Positions 1 through 7,813 of a stretch of DNA of 48,009 bases are shown one piece after another. The notes under the pieces are model-generated. The model did not search any database. It had not been told where the DNA came from and worked only from the letters and a program-made list of their open reading frames with translations. Source of the DNA: JBOFFC01 sp051648405 (GTDB taxonomy: Bacteria; Planctomycetota; Planctomycetia; Pirellulales; Lacipirellulaceae). The translations under genes were made by a program, and so were the position numbers. The stretch's first letter is position 1, and every line of letters starts with the position of its first letter. The stretch spans positions 1-48,009 of the forward strand of contig JBOFFC010000047.1 in the NCBI GenBank assembly GCA_051648405.1, written 5' to 3'.

Positions 1-660
1 ACGCGCGGCGTGCTGCGGATGACGGCCGACGAGTTCGCCGAGCGTGTCGCCCCCTACGAGCGGGCCGGCTACAGCGTCGCGGCGCACGCGATCGGCGACG
101 TGGCGATCGACGCGGCGCTCGCGGCGTGGGAGTCGCTGCCGCGCTCGAGCGGCCGGCGACGCCTCGAGCACCTCGGCCTGCCGACCGACGATCACTTGCG
201 GCGCCTCGCGCGGCTCGGCGTGATCGTCGCCACGCAGCCGAGGTTCCTTCCCGAGCTCGGGCCGAACTTTGCGGCGTACCTGCCGAGCGACTTCCCCGTC
301 GTGCCCTACCCGTTTCGGTCGATGCTCGATGCCGGGCTGGTGGTCGCGTTCTCGAGCGACGGGCCGGTCGTCGCCGACGTCACGCCGCTCGCAGGCATCC
401 AGGCCGCGGCGACGCGCGTCGGGGTCGAAGGCTGGCCAGGTCGCGACGAACGGGTCGAGGTCGCCGACGCGATCCGCGCCTACACGCTCGGCGCCGCGCT
501 GGCCGAGGGGCAGGGGGCGTCGAGCGGCTCGCTCGCCCCGGGCAAGCGGGCCGACCTCGTGGTCCTAAGCCGCGACCCACTTTCGACGCCGCTCGACGAG
601 TGGGAGACGATCACCATCGACGCCACCTACGTCGATGGCCACGCCGTGTACGAAAGGTGA
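1..660 (+). CDS. YtcJ-like amidohydrolase, C-terminal part (5' end outside window)
   Basis: The frame is open from the first base to TGA at 658-660, so the gene begins upstream of the window. About 219 C-terminal residues are visible. They carry metal-site motifs of the amidohydrolase superfamily (Amidohydro_3/YtcJ type): AHAIGD near the start, LEHLGL, then FSSDGPV with the Asp expected to bind metal. The end is the usual SGSLAPGKRADLVVL stretch, where the small beta-sandwich closes. Such enzymes hydrolyse amide or ester bonds in the cytoplasm or periplasm, and the substrate cannot be read from the sequence. The aldehyde dehydrogenase gene starts 10 bp downstream, so the two are probably co-transcribed. 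Family assignment is confident; the reaction is unknown. Confidence 0.85.
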   Translation, partial: TRGVLRMTADEFAERVAPYERAGYSVAAHAIGDVAIDAALAAWESLPRSSGRRRLEHLGLPTDDHLRRLARLGVIVATQPRFLPELGPNFAAYLPSDFPVVPYPFRSMLDAGLVVAFSSDGPVVADVTPLAGIQAAATRVGVEGWPGRDERVEVADAIRAYTLGAALAEGQGASSGSLAPGKRADLVVLSRDPLSTPLDEWETITIDATYVDGHAVYER

Positions 661-670
661 CAAGAACACG

Positions 671-2113
671 ATGAACGACCTCGAATCGGTGATGTACGTC
701 GGCGGTAAGTGGCGGCCGGCGATCGGCGGTGGGACGCACCCGGTCGTCGATCCCTCGACCGGCGAGCCGTTCGCCACCGCCGCGTTCGGCGACGACAACG
801 ACGCCCGCGAGGCGCTCGACGCGGCGCGCGCGGCGCAACGCGACTGGGCGCGTACGAACGTTTACGCCCGCACGCGCAAGCTCGACGCGATGGCGCAGTG
901 GCTGCGTGCTAACGTCGAGGAGATGGCCGCCGTCACGACGCGCGAGAGCGGCAAGCCGCTGCGCGACGCGCGCGGCGAGTGGTCGGTCGCAGCCGACCTC
1001 TGCGACTGGTTCAGCGAAGAGGCCAAACGGGGCTACGGCCGGATCGTCCCTGCGCGGCTCCCGGGCAGGCGCATCAGCGTCGTGAAGCAGCCCCTCGGCG
1101 TCGCGGGGGTGATCACGGCCTGGAACTTCCCCGCCTACAACCCGGCGCGCGCGGTCGCCGCGGCGCTCGCCGCGGGGTGCGCCGTGGTGCTGCGCCCGTC
1201 GGAGCTAACGCCCCTGTCGGGCCTCTACTTGGCGAAGGCCGCCGAGGCGGCCGGGCTTCCCGAGGGGGTCTTCAACGTCGTCCTAGGGGCGCCGCAGCCG
1301 ATCGCCGCGGCGATGCTCGACGACCCGGCCTGCCGCAAGGTGAGCTTCACCGGCAGCACGCGCGTCGGCAAGGAGCTGATGGTCGGGGCGGCGCGGACCG
1401 TGACGGGCCTGTCGCTGGAGCTCGGGGGGAACGCGCCGGTGATCGTCTGCGACGACGTCGACGTCGAGAAGCTCGCCCCCGGCGCCGTCGCCGCCAAGAT
1501 GCGCAACGCGGGGCAGGTCTGCATCGCACCGCAGCGGTACTACGTCCACGAGTCGCTCTACGAGCGGTTCCTCGCGCTCGCGACGCCGCTCGTTGGCGCA
1601 ATCCGAACCGGCCCCGGCGCGGACAACGACACCGAGATGGGGCCGATGATCAGCCTGCGGCAGCGCGACCGCGTCGCCGCGCTGGTGGACGACGCCCGTT
1701 CGCGCGGCGCGCGGGTGCTGGCCGGCGGGGTGATGCCGAGCGGGCCCGGGTTCTTCTACCCGCCGACGCTGGTTGCGGACGTTCCGACCGACGCGCCGCT
1801 GTGGATCGAAGAGACCTTCGGCCCGGTGCTCGCCGTTCGGCCGTTCGCGGACCTCGACCAGGCGCTCGCCGAGGCGAACTCGCTGCCGGTCGGCCTCGCC
1901 GCCTACGCGTTCACGAGCGACGTGAACCGCGCGACGCGCCTGTCGGAGGGGCTCGAGTTCGGCCTCGTGGCCCTCAACGGCTGGTTCCCTCAGTCGCTCG
2001 AGGCGCCCTTCCCCGGCTGGAAGGAGAGCGGCCTCGGCGCCGAGTGCGGCCCCGAAGGGCTCGCCGAGTACCAGGAGACGAAGGTCATCAGCCTATGGGG
2101 CGTCGCGGATTAG
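671..2113 (+). CDS. NAD(P)+-dependent aldehyde dehydrogenase
   Basis: A 480-residue protein, normal length for the family, oxidising an aldehyde to an acid with NAD(P)+ in the cytoplasm. Visible motifs are GVITAWNFPAYNPAR (nucleotide-binding region with the catalytic Asn), FTGSTRVGKEL, the general-base Glu in LELGGNAPVIV, the nucleophile Cys in NAGQVCIAPQRYYV, and EETFGPVLAVRPF. I start it at the ATG at 671, ten bases after the amidohydrolase stop; a start at 635 would overlap the upstream gene. It most resembles succinate-semialdehyde or gamma-aminobutyraldehyde dehydrogenases. The facing cluster encodes aminotransferases that would make such aldehydes, so it may serve the same pathway, but that is inference. 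Its stop is followed directly by repeat R3. Confidence 0.9.
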   Translation: MNDLESVMYVGGKWRPAIGGGTHPVVDPSTGEPFATAAFGDDNDAREALDAARAAQRDWARTNVYARTRKLDAMAQWLRANVEEMAAVTTRESGKPLRDARGEWSVAADLCDWFSEEAKRGYGRIVPARLPGRRISVVKQPLGVAGVITAWNFPAYNPARAVAAALAAGCAVVLRPSELTPLSGLYLAKAAEAAGLPEGVFNVVLGAPQPIAAAMLDDPACRKVSFTGSTRVGKELMVGAARTVTGLSLELGGNAPVIVCDDVDVEKLAPGAVAAKMRNAGQVCIAPQRYYVHESLYERFLALATPLVGAIRTGPGADNDTEMGPMISLRQRDRVAALVDDARSRGARVLAGGVMPSGPGFFYPPTLVADVPTDAPLWIEETFGPVLAVRPFADLDQALAEANSLPVGLAAYAFTSDVNRATRLSEGLEFGLVALNGWFPQSLEAPFPGWKESGLGAECGPEGLAEYQETKVISLWGVAD

Positions 2114-2116
2114 GGG

Positions 2117-2200
2117 AACCACAGATGAACCCCGATAAACGCAGATGAGCAGGACGTTCGTCCACTCCGTGTCTGCGTTCATCCGTGTTCATCTGTGGTT
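2117..2200. repeat. R3 dispersed inverted repeat, copy A
   Basis: AACCACAGATGAAC (2117-2130) is matched by its exact reverse complement at 2187-2200. The inner arms (cgataaacgcagatgag against the GTGTCTGCGTTCATC side) are imperfect. It fills the gap between the converging aldehyde dehydrogenase and methyltransferase genes and contains the TGA stop of the latter. A related copy lies at 33730. Confidence 0.85.
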
Positions 2201-2836
2201 TCTTTCCTTGCTGCTCGCCGTGTTGTCGATCAGCAAGACGCTCTTGCGCCACTTTGGCCCGCGGAGCCAGCTCTTCGGCCAGCGGCGCGCGTTGGTGAAC
2301 GAGTAGACCTCCGCCGCGTCGAGCGAGAAGGGCGCCGCGCGCAGGTCGAGCTGCCGGAATCCACCGTCGGGCACGTCTTCGTTCAGCGTCTCGCCGCGCG
2401 GGCTGACGCAGTTCGTGACCAGCGCGTAACGGAACCTCGCGAAGAGGGGCATCAGCCCCCGGATCGTGTCGTTCGACAGGTGCTGCAAGACGTCCTTGAC
2501 GATCAGCAGGTCGGCGCCGGGGACCTGCGCCGGGTCCCCTGAGTAAACGTGGAACGAGACCCCGGGCTTCGCGTAGCGGGCGCGGTTCGTCTCGATCACC
2601 GACGCCACCAGGTCGTAGCCCCGGTACTCGGCGGCGCCCCAATCGACGTCGCGCGAGAACTGCCAGTCACCGCAACCCAGGTCGACCACCGACGAAACCC
2701 GTCGCTCGGCGAGGAACCGCTCGAGGAACGCGACGTACCCGCGGGTGTGAACCGCGCGCGACCCGTCCCCTGAGCCATTCCCCCACTCGTTGGTGGCGTA
2801 GATGCGGTCGAAGCGCGTCGTGAGGGTGTTCGACAT
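2189..2836 (-). CDS. class I SAM-dependent methyltransferase
   Basis: A 215-residue cytoplasmic protein with a clear Rossmann methyltransferase motif I (VVDLGCGDWQFSRDV), followed by the acidic motif in YRGYDLVASVIETN and a motif-IV-like DLLIVKDVLQHLS. No accessory domain is visible, and the methyl acceptor is unknown. The start is the ATG at 2836 (MSNTLTTRFD); the open frame continues upstream, but the residues there are Arg-rich noise. The last residues (KERNHR) and the TGA stop are encoded inside repeat R3, suggesting the repeat inserted at the original 3' end and replaced the tail. It converges on the aldehyde dehydrogenase. The family is certain and the specific role is not. Confidence 0.85.
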   Translation of the reverse strand: MSNTLTTRFDRIYATNEWGNGSGDGSRAVHTRGYVAFLERFLAERRVSSVVDLGCGDWQFSRDVDWGAAEYRGYDLVASVIETNRARYAKPGVSFHVYSGDPAQVPGADLLIVKDVLQHLSNDTIRGLMPLFARFRYALVTNCVSPRGETLNEDVPDGGFRQLDLRAAPFSLDAAEVYSFTNARRWPKSWLRGPKWRKSVLLIDNTASSKERNHR

Positions 2837-2936
2837 CGTCGGCCTCGATCGTCGGGGGAGCTCGGGTCCGGCGGGACGATAGCAGCCGGCCGCACGCGGC
2901 ACGAGAGCGATCCCCGCGTGCTGGCGCCGGCGCCTA

Positions 2937-2969
2937 GGGAACCGCGAATACACGCGAAGAATCGCGAAT
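2937..2969. repeat. R3-related intergenic repeat (AACCGCGAAT type)
   Basis: The block beginning GGGAACCGCGAATACACG and running on to atcgcgaat matches, with few differences, the reverse complement of 33763-33799 in the second R3 region. It lies upstream of the methyltransferase gene. It is short and could be a relic. Confidence 0.55.
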
Positions 2970-3030
2970 CTAGGAACGGGGTGAACCACCATAGGGCACC
3001 GATGCGCGCACAACGCAATCACCGAGCCGC

Positions 3031-3183
3031 GACCGTCAAGGGAGCGACCGAGCAAGCACCAATGACCAAGCACCGATGATCAAATGCAGACCGCGGCGTG
3101 GCAACGCCGTTTGGTCATTGGGATTTGGTTATTGGTGCTTGGTCATTGGTACTCCACCCGACCCGGTCGCTCCCTCAACGGTC
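3031..3183. repeat. R1 nested inverted-repeat element, copy A
   Basis: The outer arms gaccgtcaagggagcgacc (3031-3049) and its reverse complement (3165-3183) match at 17 of 19 positions. Inside are tandem and inverted copies of the TTGGTCATTGG/CCAATGACCAA word (for example 3058-3070, 3111-3121, 3139-3150). At the centre is a perfect small hairpin, GGCGTGGCAACGCC (3095-3108). The same hairpin core and flanking words recur at 7686-7771. No coding sense is seen. It sits between the methyltransferase start and the 3' end of the GABA aminotransferase. Confidence 0.85.
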
Positions 3184-3200
3184 ATGGCTCTGCCAACCCG

Positions 3201-4562
3201 CTACGGCGCGACGTGGTCCGCATCGACTTCGACGATCGCCGCCTCCAGCACGTCGAGCGCCTCGTCGAGCTGGTCGTCGGTGATCACGATCGGCGGCAGC
3301 AGGCGGATGCAATTGCTGTACAGCCCGGCCCGGATCAGCAGCAGCCCGCCGGAGATCGCGCGGCGGATGATCGCCAGGGTCTGGTCGGGGGCGGGGGCCT
3401 TCGTCTGGCGGTCGAGGACGAACTCCACCAGCCGCATCGCGCCGACGCCGCGGACGTCCCCCACCAGCGGGAAGCGCTCCTTCCACTCTTCGAGCCGCAG
3501 CCGCAGCCGCTCCCCCACCTCGTGGACGCGGCGCTGGAACGGGGGGCTTTGGATCGTGCGGACCGCCTCGAGCGCCGCGCGGCAGGCGATCGGGCTGCCG
3601 CCGTAGGTGCCGCCGACTCCCCCCTTGTGGGCCGAGTCCATTACCTCGGCGCGGCCCGTGACCGCGGCGATCGGCGTCCCCGCCCCGAGGCTCTTGGCGG
3701 TCACCACCATGTCGGGGACGACCCCCGAGTGCTCGATCGAGTAGAGCGGCCCGGTGCGCCCCATGCCGGCCTGCACCTCGTCGGCGATCAGCACGATGCC
3801 GTGCTCGTCGCAGCGCTTGCGCAGGTGGGCGAGGAACCGCGCGGGGATCGGCACGAAGCCCGCTTCGCCTTGGATCGGTTCGATGATCACCGCCGCGACG
3901 GCCGAAGGATCGACGCGCGCCACCAGCGCGTTGTCGAACTCGGCGATCGTCCATTCGACGAACGCCTCGTCGCTCAGTCCGGCCGGCTTGCGGTACAGGT
4001 TCGGCGTGGCGACGCGGTACACCTCGGGGGCGAACGGGCCGAACCCCTTCTTGAACAGCGCATACTTGCTGGTGAGGCTCATCGCCAGTTGCGAGCGGCC
4101 GTGGTACGCGCCGTCGAAGGCGATCACCGCCGGCCTGCCCGTGTAGTAGCGGGCCAGGTTCACCGCGTTCTCGACCGCCTCGCTGCCGGAGTTCGAGAGG
4201 ATCGTCTTCTTGGCGAAGTCCCCCGGCGCCGCGGCGTTGAGCAGCTCGGCGAGCTCGACGTACGGCTCGAATGTGCTGACCAGGAAGCAACTGTGGATCA
4301 GCTTGCCGGCCTGGTCGCGGATCGCCTCGACGACGTTCTCGGGGGTGTGGCCGACGTTGAGCATGCCGATGCCGCCGGCCATGTCGATCAGCGTGTTGCC
4401 GTCGAGGTCGGTCACGAGCGCCCCGTGGGCCGAGGCGACCGCGATGTCGGTCGAGTGGGCGAGCCCCGCGGGGGTCGCCGCGTGCCGCCGCGCGACGAGC
4501 GCCAGGCTCTTCGGCCCCGGGAGCGTAGTCACCAGCCGGATCGATCGTGTAGCAGTCTGCAT
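3201..4562 (-). CDS. gabT: class-III aminotransferase, 4-aminobutyrate aminotransferase-like
   Basis: A 453-residue PLP enzyme of fold type I, with length and motif order typical of GABA aminotransferases. These are an N-terminal DLDGNTLIDMAGGIGMLNVGH block, the cofactor phosphate-binding SNSGSEAVENAV, FDGAYHGRS, IIEPIQGEAGF, the LIADEVQAGMGRTG segment with the PLP-pyridine Asp, and the Schiff-base Lys in TAKSLGAGTPIA. It should transfer the omega-amino group of GABA (or a similar omega-amino acid) to 2-oxoglutarate, giving succinate semialdehyde. The ATG start at 4562 has a modest AAGG eight bases upstream. It is the last gene of a minus-strand run and is separated from the next aminotransferase by repeats R1 and R2. 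Substrate choice is inferred from motifs and context; beta-alanine or ornithine cannot be excluded. Confidence 0.88.
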   Translation of the reverse strand: MQTATRSIRLVTTLPGPKSLALVARRHAATPAGLAHSTDIAVASAHGALVTDLDGNTLIDMAGGIGMLNVGHTPENVVEAIRDQAGKLIHSCFLVSTFEPYVELAELLNAAAPGDFAKKTILSNSGSEAVENAVNLARYYTGRPAVIAFDGAYHGRSQLAMSLTSKYALFKKGFGPFAPEVYRVATPNLYRKPAGLSDEAFVEWTIAEFDNALVARVDPSAVAAVIIEPIQGEAGFVPIPARFLAHLRKRCDEHGIVLIADEVQAGMGRTGPLYSIEHSGVVPDMVVTAKSLGAGTPIAAVTGRAEVMDSAHKGGVGGTYGGSPIACRAALEAVRTIQSPPFQRRVHEVGERLRLRLEEWKERFPLVGDVRGVGAMRLVEFVLDRQTKAPAPDQTLAIIRRAISGGLLLIRAGLYSNCIRLLPPIVITDDQLDEALDVLEAAIVEVDADHVAP

Positions 4563-4595
4563 TCGGTAGACCTTGAAAGTGAAACCGCTTCGTTA

Positions 4596-4698
4596 AGGCG
4601 AGCCGGCGGCGTTAGCCGTCGGAGTGATTCAAGCGGGTACCCGGCGGATGTCGGAAACCGACGCAACCACTCCGACGACTGACGTCGCCGGCTCGCCT
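4596..4698. repeat. R2 inverted repeat, copy A
   Basis: The left arm at 4596-4625 (AGGCGAGCCGG...GTCGGAGT) is the near-exact reverse complement of the right arm at 4669-4698, around a 43-base centre. It lies just 3' of the aminotransferase ending at 4711 and could fold into a long hairpin in the transcript. Related copies are at 12303 and 38484, with a half copy at 17614. Confidence 0.85.
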
Positions 4699-4704
4699 AC
4701 AACG

Positions 4705-4730
4705 GTTTGGTCATTGGTGCTTGGTCCTTA
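4705..4730. repeat. R1 half copy overlapping an aminotransferase 3' end
   Basis: TTTGGTCATTGGTGCTTGG followed by tcctta is one arm of the R1 family. On the minus strand it encodes the last residues (RTKHQ) and the TGA stop of the aminotransferase that ends at 4711. It lies directly beside the R2 copy at 4596-4698. Confidence 0.8.
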
Positions 4731-6027
4731 ACGCTTCGCTGACTTGCTCGACCGCCTCGAGCGCTTCGGTAAACACCGCCAGCCCCTCGTCGATTTCCGT
4801 GCGGGTGACGACCAGCGGCGGGATCCAACGGACCACGTTGCCGTCGGCGCCGCAGGTGAGCAGCAGCAGGCCGTTCTGCGCGCAGTGCTTGGCGATCGCC
4901 GACGCTTGGTGCTTCCCCTCGGCGCCGGGGGCGAACTCGCAGCCGATCATCAGCCCCGGGCCGCGGACCTCGCGGAAGTGGGGCCTGCCGGCTTGCAACG
5001 CACGGAGACGGGTGGTGAGGTACTCCCCCTGTGCTTGGGCGTTCTCGGCGAGGCGCTCGTCTTCCATCACGCCGATCGTGGCGATCGCCGCCGCCTGCGC
5101 GACCGCCGAGCCGCCGCCGTACGTCCCGCCGTGCGCGCCGGGGGGCCAGCGACGCATCAGCTCGCCGCGGGCGACGATCGCCGACATCGGCAGCCCCGAG
5201 GCGATCCCCTTGGCCATCACCAGGACGTCGGCCAGCACCGGCGCGCCGGCCGGGCGGCCGTGCTCGTGGGCCCACCACTTGCCGCTGCGACAGAAGCCCG
5301 ACTGGATCTCATCGATCACCAGCAAGATGCCGTGCTCGTCGCAGACCTCGCGGAGCCCTTCGAGGAACGCCGCCGGGGCGGGGATGTAACCCCCTTCGCC
5401 GAGGACCGGCTCGATCAGCATCGCGGCCGTCTCCGCCGGCGCGGTCTGCGTCGCCAGCAGCCGCCGCAACTCCTTCAGACAGAACGCGACGCAGTCCGAC
5501 TCGCTCCAGCCGTAGTACAGCGGGTAGGGGAACGGGGCGAAGAAGACCCCCGCGGGGAGGGGCTGGTAGCCCTGGCGGTAGACCGTCTTGCTGCTGGTGA
5601 GGGCCATCGTCATCGCCGTGCGGCCGTGGAAGCCGCCGTGGAACGCGATCACGTTCGGCCGGCCGGTCGCCATGCGGGCGAGCTTGACGGCGCCCTCGGT
5701 CGCCTCGGCCCCGCTGTTGGAGAAGAAGTACCCGTCGAGCCCCGGCGGCAAGTGCGGCTGCAGGACTTCGATCAGCCGTAGCACCGTCGCGGGGACGACG
5801 CAGTTCATCTGGCCGAACAGCAGCTCCCCCGCCTGACGCTGCACCGCCTCGACGACGCGCGGGTGGCAGTGCCCCGTGTTCGTGACGCCGATACCCGACG
5901 TGAAGTCGAGGTACCGCCGGCCCGACTCGGCGTAGAGCCAGCACCCCTCGCCGCGGACGATCGACTCGTTGAGCGTCCGAACCCAAGCGGGGGAGAGCGC
6001 GGCGAAGCGGTCGAGCGTAGCGTTCAT
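4711..6027 (-). CDS. class-III aminotransferase (putrescine/ornithine-type candidate)
   Basis: A 438-residue PLP-dependent fold-type-I transaminase. It shows YLDFTSGIGVTNTGHCHP, FFSNSGAEATEGAVKLAR (PLP phosphate site), FHGGFHGRT, LIEPVLGEGGYI, LLVIDEIQSGFCRSG (Asp to the pyridine N) and the Schiff-base Lys in VMAKGIASGLPMSA. I chose the ATG at 6027 (MNATLDRF); a GTG at 6087 would add 20 residues and overlap the GNAT gene by 13 bp. It is clearly related to the neighbouring gabT-like gene but diverged, so the two probably act on different amines. Beside a carbamoylputrescine amidase, putrescine is the natural guess (product 4-aminobutanal). The C-terminal residues and stop come from repeat R1. 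The family is certain; the substrate is inferred. Confidence 0.85.
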   Translation of the reverse strand: MNATLDRFAALSPAWVRTLNESIVRGEGCWLYAESGRRYLDFTSGIGVTNTGHCHPRVVEAVQRQAGELLFGQMNCVVPATVLRLIEVLQPHLPPGLDGYFFSNSGAEATEGAVKLARMATGRPNVIAFHGGFHGRTAMTMALTSSKTVYRQGYQPLPAGVFFAPFPYPLYYGWSESDCVAFCLKELRRLLATQTAPAETAAMLIEPVLGEGGYIPAPAAFLEGLREVCDEHGILLVIDEIQSGFCRSGKWWAHEHGRPAGAPVLADVLVMAKGIASGLPMSAIVARGELMRRWPPGAHGGTYGGGSAVAQAAAIATIGVMEDERLAENAQAQGEYLTTRLRALQAGRPHFREVRGPGLMIGCEFAPGAEGKHQASAIAKHCAQNGLLLLTCGADGNVVRWIPPLVVTRTEIDEGLAVFTEALEAVEQVSEALRTKHQ

Positions 6028-6074
6028 GCGATTGACTGCGAGTCGCGTCGTGTCGATGCGGTAGGGGAACAACG

Positions 6075-6758
6075 TTAGCGGGGCCACCCAAGGCCGCGGT
6101 CGGCGGGCAACACCATCAGCACGGCGTACCCCGCGCAGACGGGGTCAACGACGTACCCCGCCAATAGCTTGCGGGGCTCGAAACCGAGGCGCCGCTGGGC
6201 CGACAACGTGGGGTCGTCGCGCCGCCCTTCGAGGACCTCGGCGTAGTACTCGTCTGCCGCCAGCTCGCTGGCCACCGCGCCGTAGCCCGACATCATACCG
6301 ACGATCACCTGCCCGGCGAGGCCGAGCTCGCGCACCGCCTCGTGCCGCGCCGCGTAGAGCCCGCGGGCGATCCCCTGGCGGCGCCAGTCGGGGTGCGTCC
6401 CCAGGTCGACCCCGTAGATCCAGCGGCCGTCCCGTTCGTGGCTGGTGAGGTAGCCCCCCTGGATCACGTCGAGGAACGTGTGGCCCCCCTCCAGGCAGTG
6501 GTCCCCAAGCCGCAGGGTCGAGGTCATGCCGACCACCGTTTCGTCGGCGCCGTCACCCGCCGTGACCGCCACAAACTGCCCCTCGGGGAAGAGCTCGAGG
6601 TGCTTCGCGTAGTGCTCGGCGCGGAACAGCTCGTCGTACGACAGCGTCGGGAAGACGGTCTTCTGCAAGCGCTCGAGCTGCTCGATGTGCCGCGGCGCAG
6701 TCGAGACGATCGCCACGCCGCTTGGGAGCGGGCGGCGGAATCGGTCGTGGGGGGTCAC
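6075..6758 (-). CDS. GNAT-family N-acetyltransferase
   Basis: A 227-residue protein with the acetyl-CoA pyrophosphate-binding motif A of GNAT enzymes at WRRQGIARGLYAARHEAV, preceded by the beta strand IYGVDLGTHP. It should move an acetyl group from acetyl-CoA to an amine in the cytoplasm; the acceptor is unknown. The start is a GTG at 6758, supported by a GGGAGG seven bases upstream. It lies 33 bp downstream of the nitrilase gene. GNAT and nitrilase domains occur fused in one polypeptide in many bacteria, so these two separate neighbours probably form a functional pair. A role in acetylating a polyamine or its breakdown product is plausible but unproven. Confidence 0.85.
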   Translation of the reverse strand: MTPHDRFRRPLPSGVAIVSTAPRHIEQLERLQKTVFPTLSYDELFRAEHYAKHLELFPEGQFVAVTAGDGADETVVGMTSTLRLGDHCLEGGHTFLDVIQGGYLTSHERDGRWIYGVDLGTHPDWRRQGIARGLYAARHEAVRELGLAGQVIVGMMSGYGAVASELAADEYYAEVLEGRRDDPTLSAQRRLGFEPRKLLAGYVVDPVCAGYAVLMVLPADRGLGWPR

Positions 6759-6791
6759 CTGTCCGCCTCCCGCTGTGCGTTGGGGTCGTGG

Positions 6792-7658
6792 TTAGCGCGC
6801 CGGGTCGATCAGCCGGTTGAGGATCGGCGCGTAGGTATCGACGCGCCGGTCGCGGAGGAAATGGAGCAGGTTCCGCGCGCGGCGAATCTGCCCCAGGTCG
6901 GCGTCGGCGAGCAGGACCCCTTCGTGGTCGAGCCCCTCGACCAAGACCTCGCCGAGCGGGCCGCCGAGGAAGCTGCCCCCGTAGAAGGTCATCTCGTCCT
7001 CGACCCCCACGCGGTTCACGGCCGCGACGAACACGCCGTTCGCGATGCCGTGCGAGCGGATGACGGTCTTCCACGCCTCTTGGGTCGAAAGCTCGGGCTC
7101 GTCCGGCTCGCTGCCGATCGCCGAGGGGTAGAACAATAGCTCGGCGCCCATCAGTGTCATGATCCGCGCGACCTCGGGGAACCACTCGTCCCAGCAGATC
7201 GCGACCCCCAGGACGCCAAACTTGGTCGGGAAGACCTTGTACCCCAGGTCGCCGGGGGTGAAGTAGTACTTCTCGAGGTACTGCGGACCGTCGGGGATGT
7301 GCGTCTTGCGGTACTTATCGACGAGCGAGCCGTCGGCGTCGAAGACCAGGACGCTGTTGAAGTACAAGCCCGGCCGGGCCTCTTCGAACACCGGCAGGAC
7401 GAGCGCGATCCCCAGCTCGCCGGCGAGCCGGCCGAAGCGCTCGGTCGTGGGGGAGGGGATCGGCTCGGCGAGGTCGCACCCGCGGACTTCGATCCGTTGG
7501 GCGAAGTACTCGGCGTCGAACAGTTCTTGCAGGCAGACGACCTGCGCCCCCTGGGCGGCCGCCGAGCGGACGTGCCCCTCGGCGCGGTCCCGATTCGCCG
7601 CGCGATCAGGACCGCACGGCATCTGGACTAGCGCGACGCGGACGGAACGACTGGGCAT
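6792..7658 (-). CDS. aguB: nitrilase-superfamily amidase, N-carbamoylputrescine amidase-like
   Basis: A 288-residue carbon-nitrogen hydrolase with the full Glu-Lys-Cys triad: Glu in CLQELFDAEYF, Lys in KYRKTHIPDGPQY, Cys in GVAICWDEWFPE. The surroundings (HIPDGPQYLEKYYFTPGD, LLFYPSAIGSEPDEPE, FYGGSFL) closely follow N-carbamoylputrescine amidases, which release putrescine, CO2 and ammonia; beta-ureidopropionase is the main alternative. The ATG at 7658 (MPSRSVRVALVQMP) fits the family's usual first strand, and the longer open frame upstream runs into repeat R1. It lies in a minus-strand run with a transporter upstream and GNAT and aminotransferases downstream, which suits polyamine breakdown. 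No agmatine deiminase gene is in the window. Confidence 0.82.
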   Translation of the reverse strand: MPSRSVRVALVQMPCGPDRAANRDRAEGHVRSAAAQGAQVVCLQELFDAEYFAQRIEVRGCDLAEPIPSPTTERFGRLAGELGIALVLPVFEEARPGLYFNSVLVFDADGSLVDKYRKTHIPDGPQYLEKYYFTPGDLGYKVFPTKFGVLGVAICWDEWFPEVARIMTLMGAELLFYPSAIGSEPDEPELSTQEAWKTVIRSHGIANGVFVAAVNRVGVEDEMTFYGGSFLGGPLGEVLVEGLDHEGVLLADADLGQIRRARNLLHFLRDRRVDTYAPILNRLIDPAR

Positions 7659-7685
7659 GACGTTTGGGCGGTAGGCAGAGGAGAA

Positions 7686-7771
7686 GAATGACCAATGACC
7701 AAGTTCCAATGACCAAAATAGACGGGGGCGTGGCAACGCCCTTTGGTCATTGGTGCTTGGTCATTGGGATT
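7686..7771. repeat. R1 nested inverted-repeat element, copy B
   Basis: The left side (AATGACCAATGACCAAG, then ttccaatgaccaaa) is mirrored by the right side (ctttggtcattggtgc, then ttggtcattggg). The centre carries the same 14-base hairpin GGCGTGGCAACGCC (7727-7740) seen in copy A. It lies in the 155-bp gap between the antiporter and the nitrilase, inside a probable operon, so it may be transcribed as a stem-loop. Confidence 0.85.
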
Positions 7772-7813
7772 TAGAGCTGCGAGATTGGCTCGGGTCTTGA
7801 AAACGGGTCACGC

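Noticed and set aside
3084..4682. A 532-codon + strand frame across the gabT-like gene and repeats
   Set aside because: It lies antisense to a clear PLP aminotransferase, is His/Asp/Arg-rich noise, and starts inside repeat R1.
6028..6087. GTG start at 6087 for the second aminotransferase
   Set aside because: It would overlap the GNAT gene and adds 20 residues before the family's usual beginning; no ribosome binding site favours it. It remains possible.
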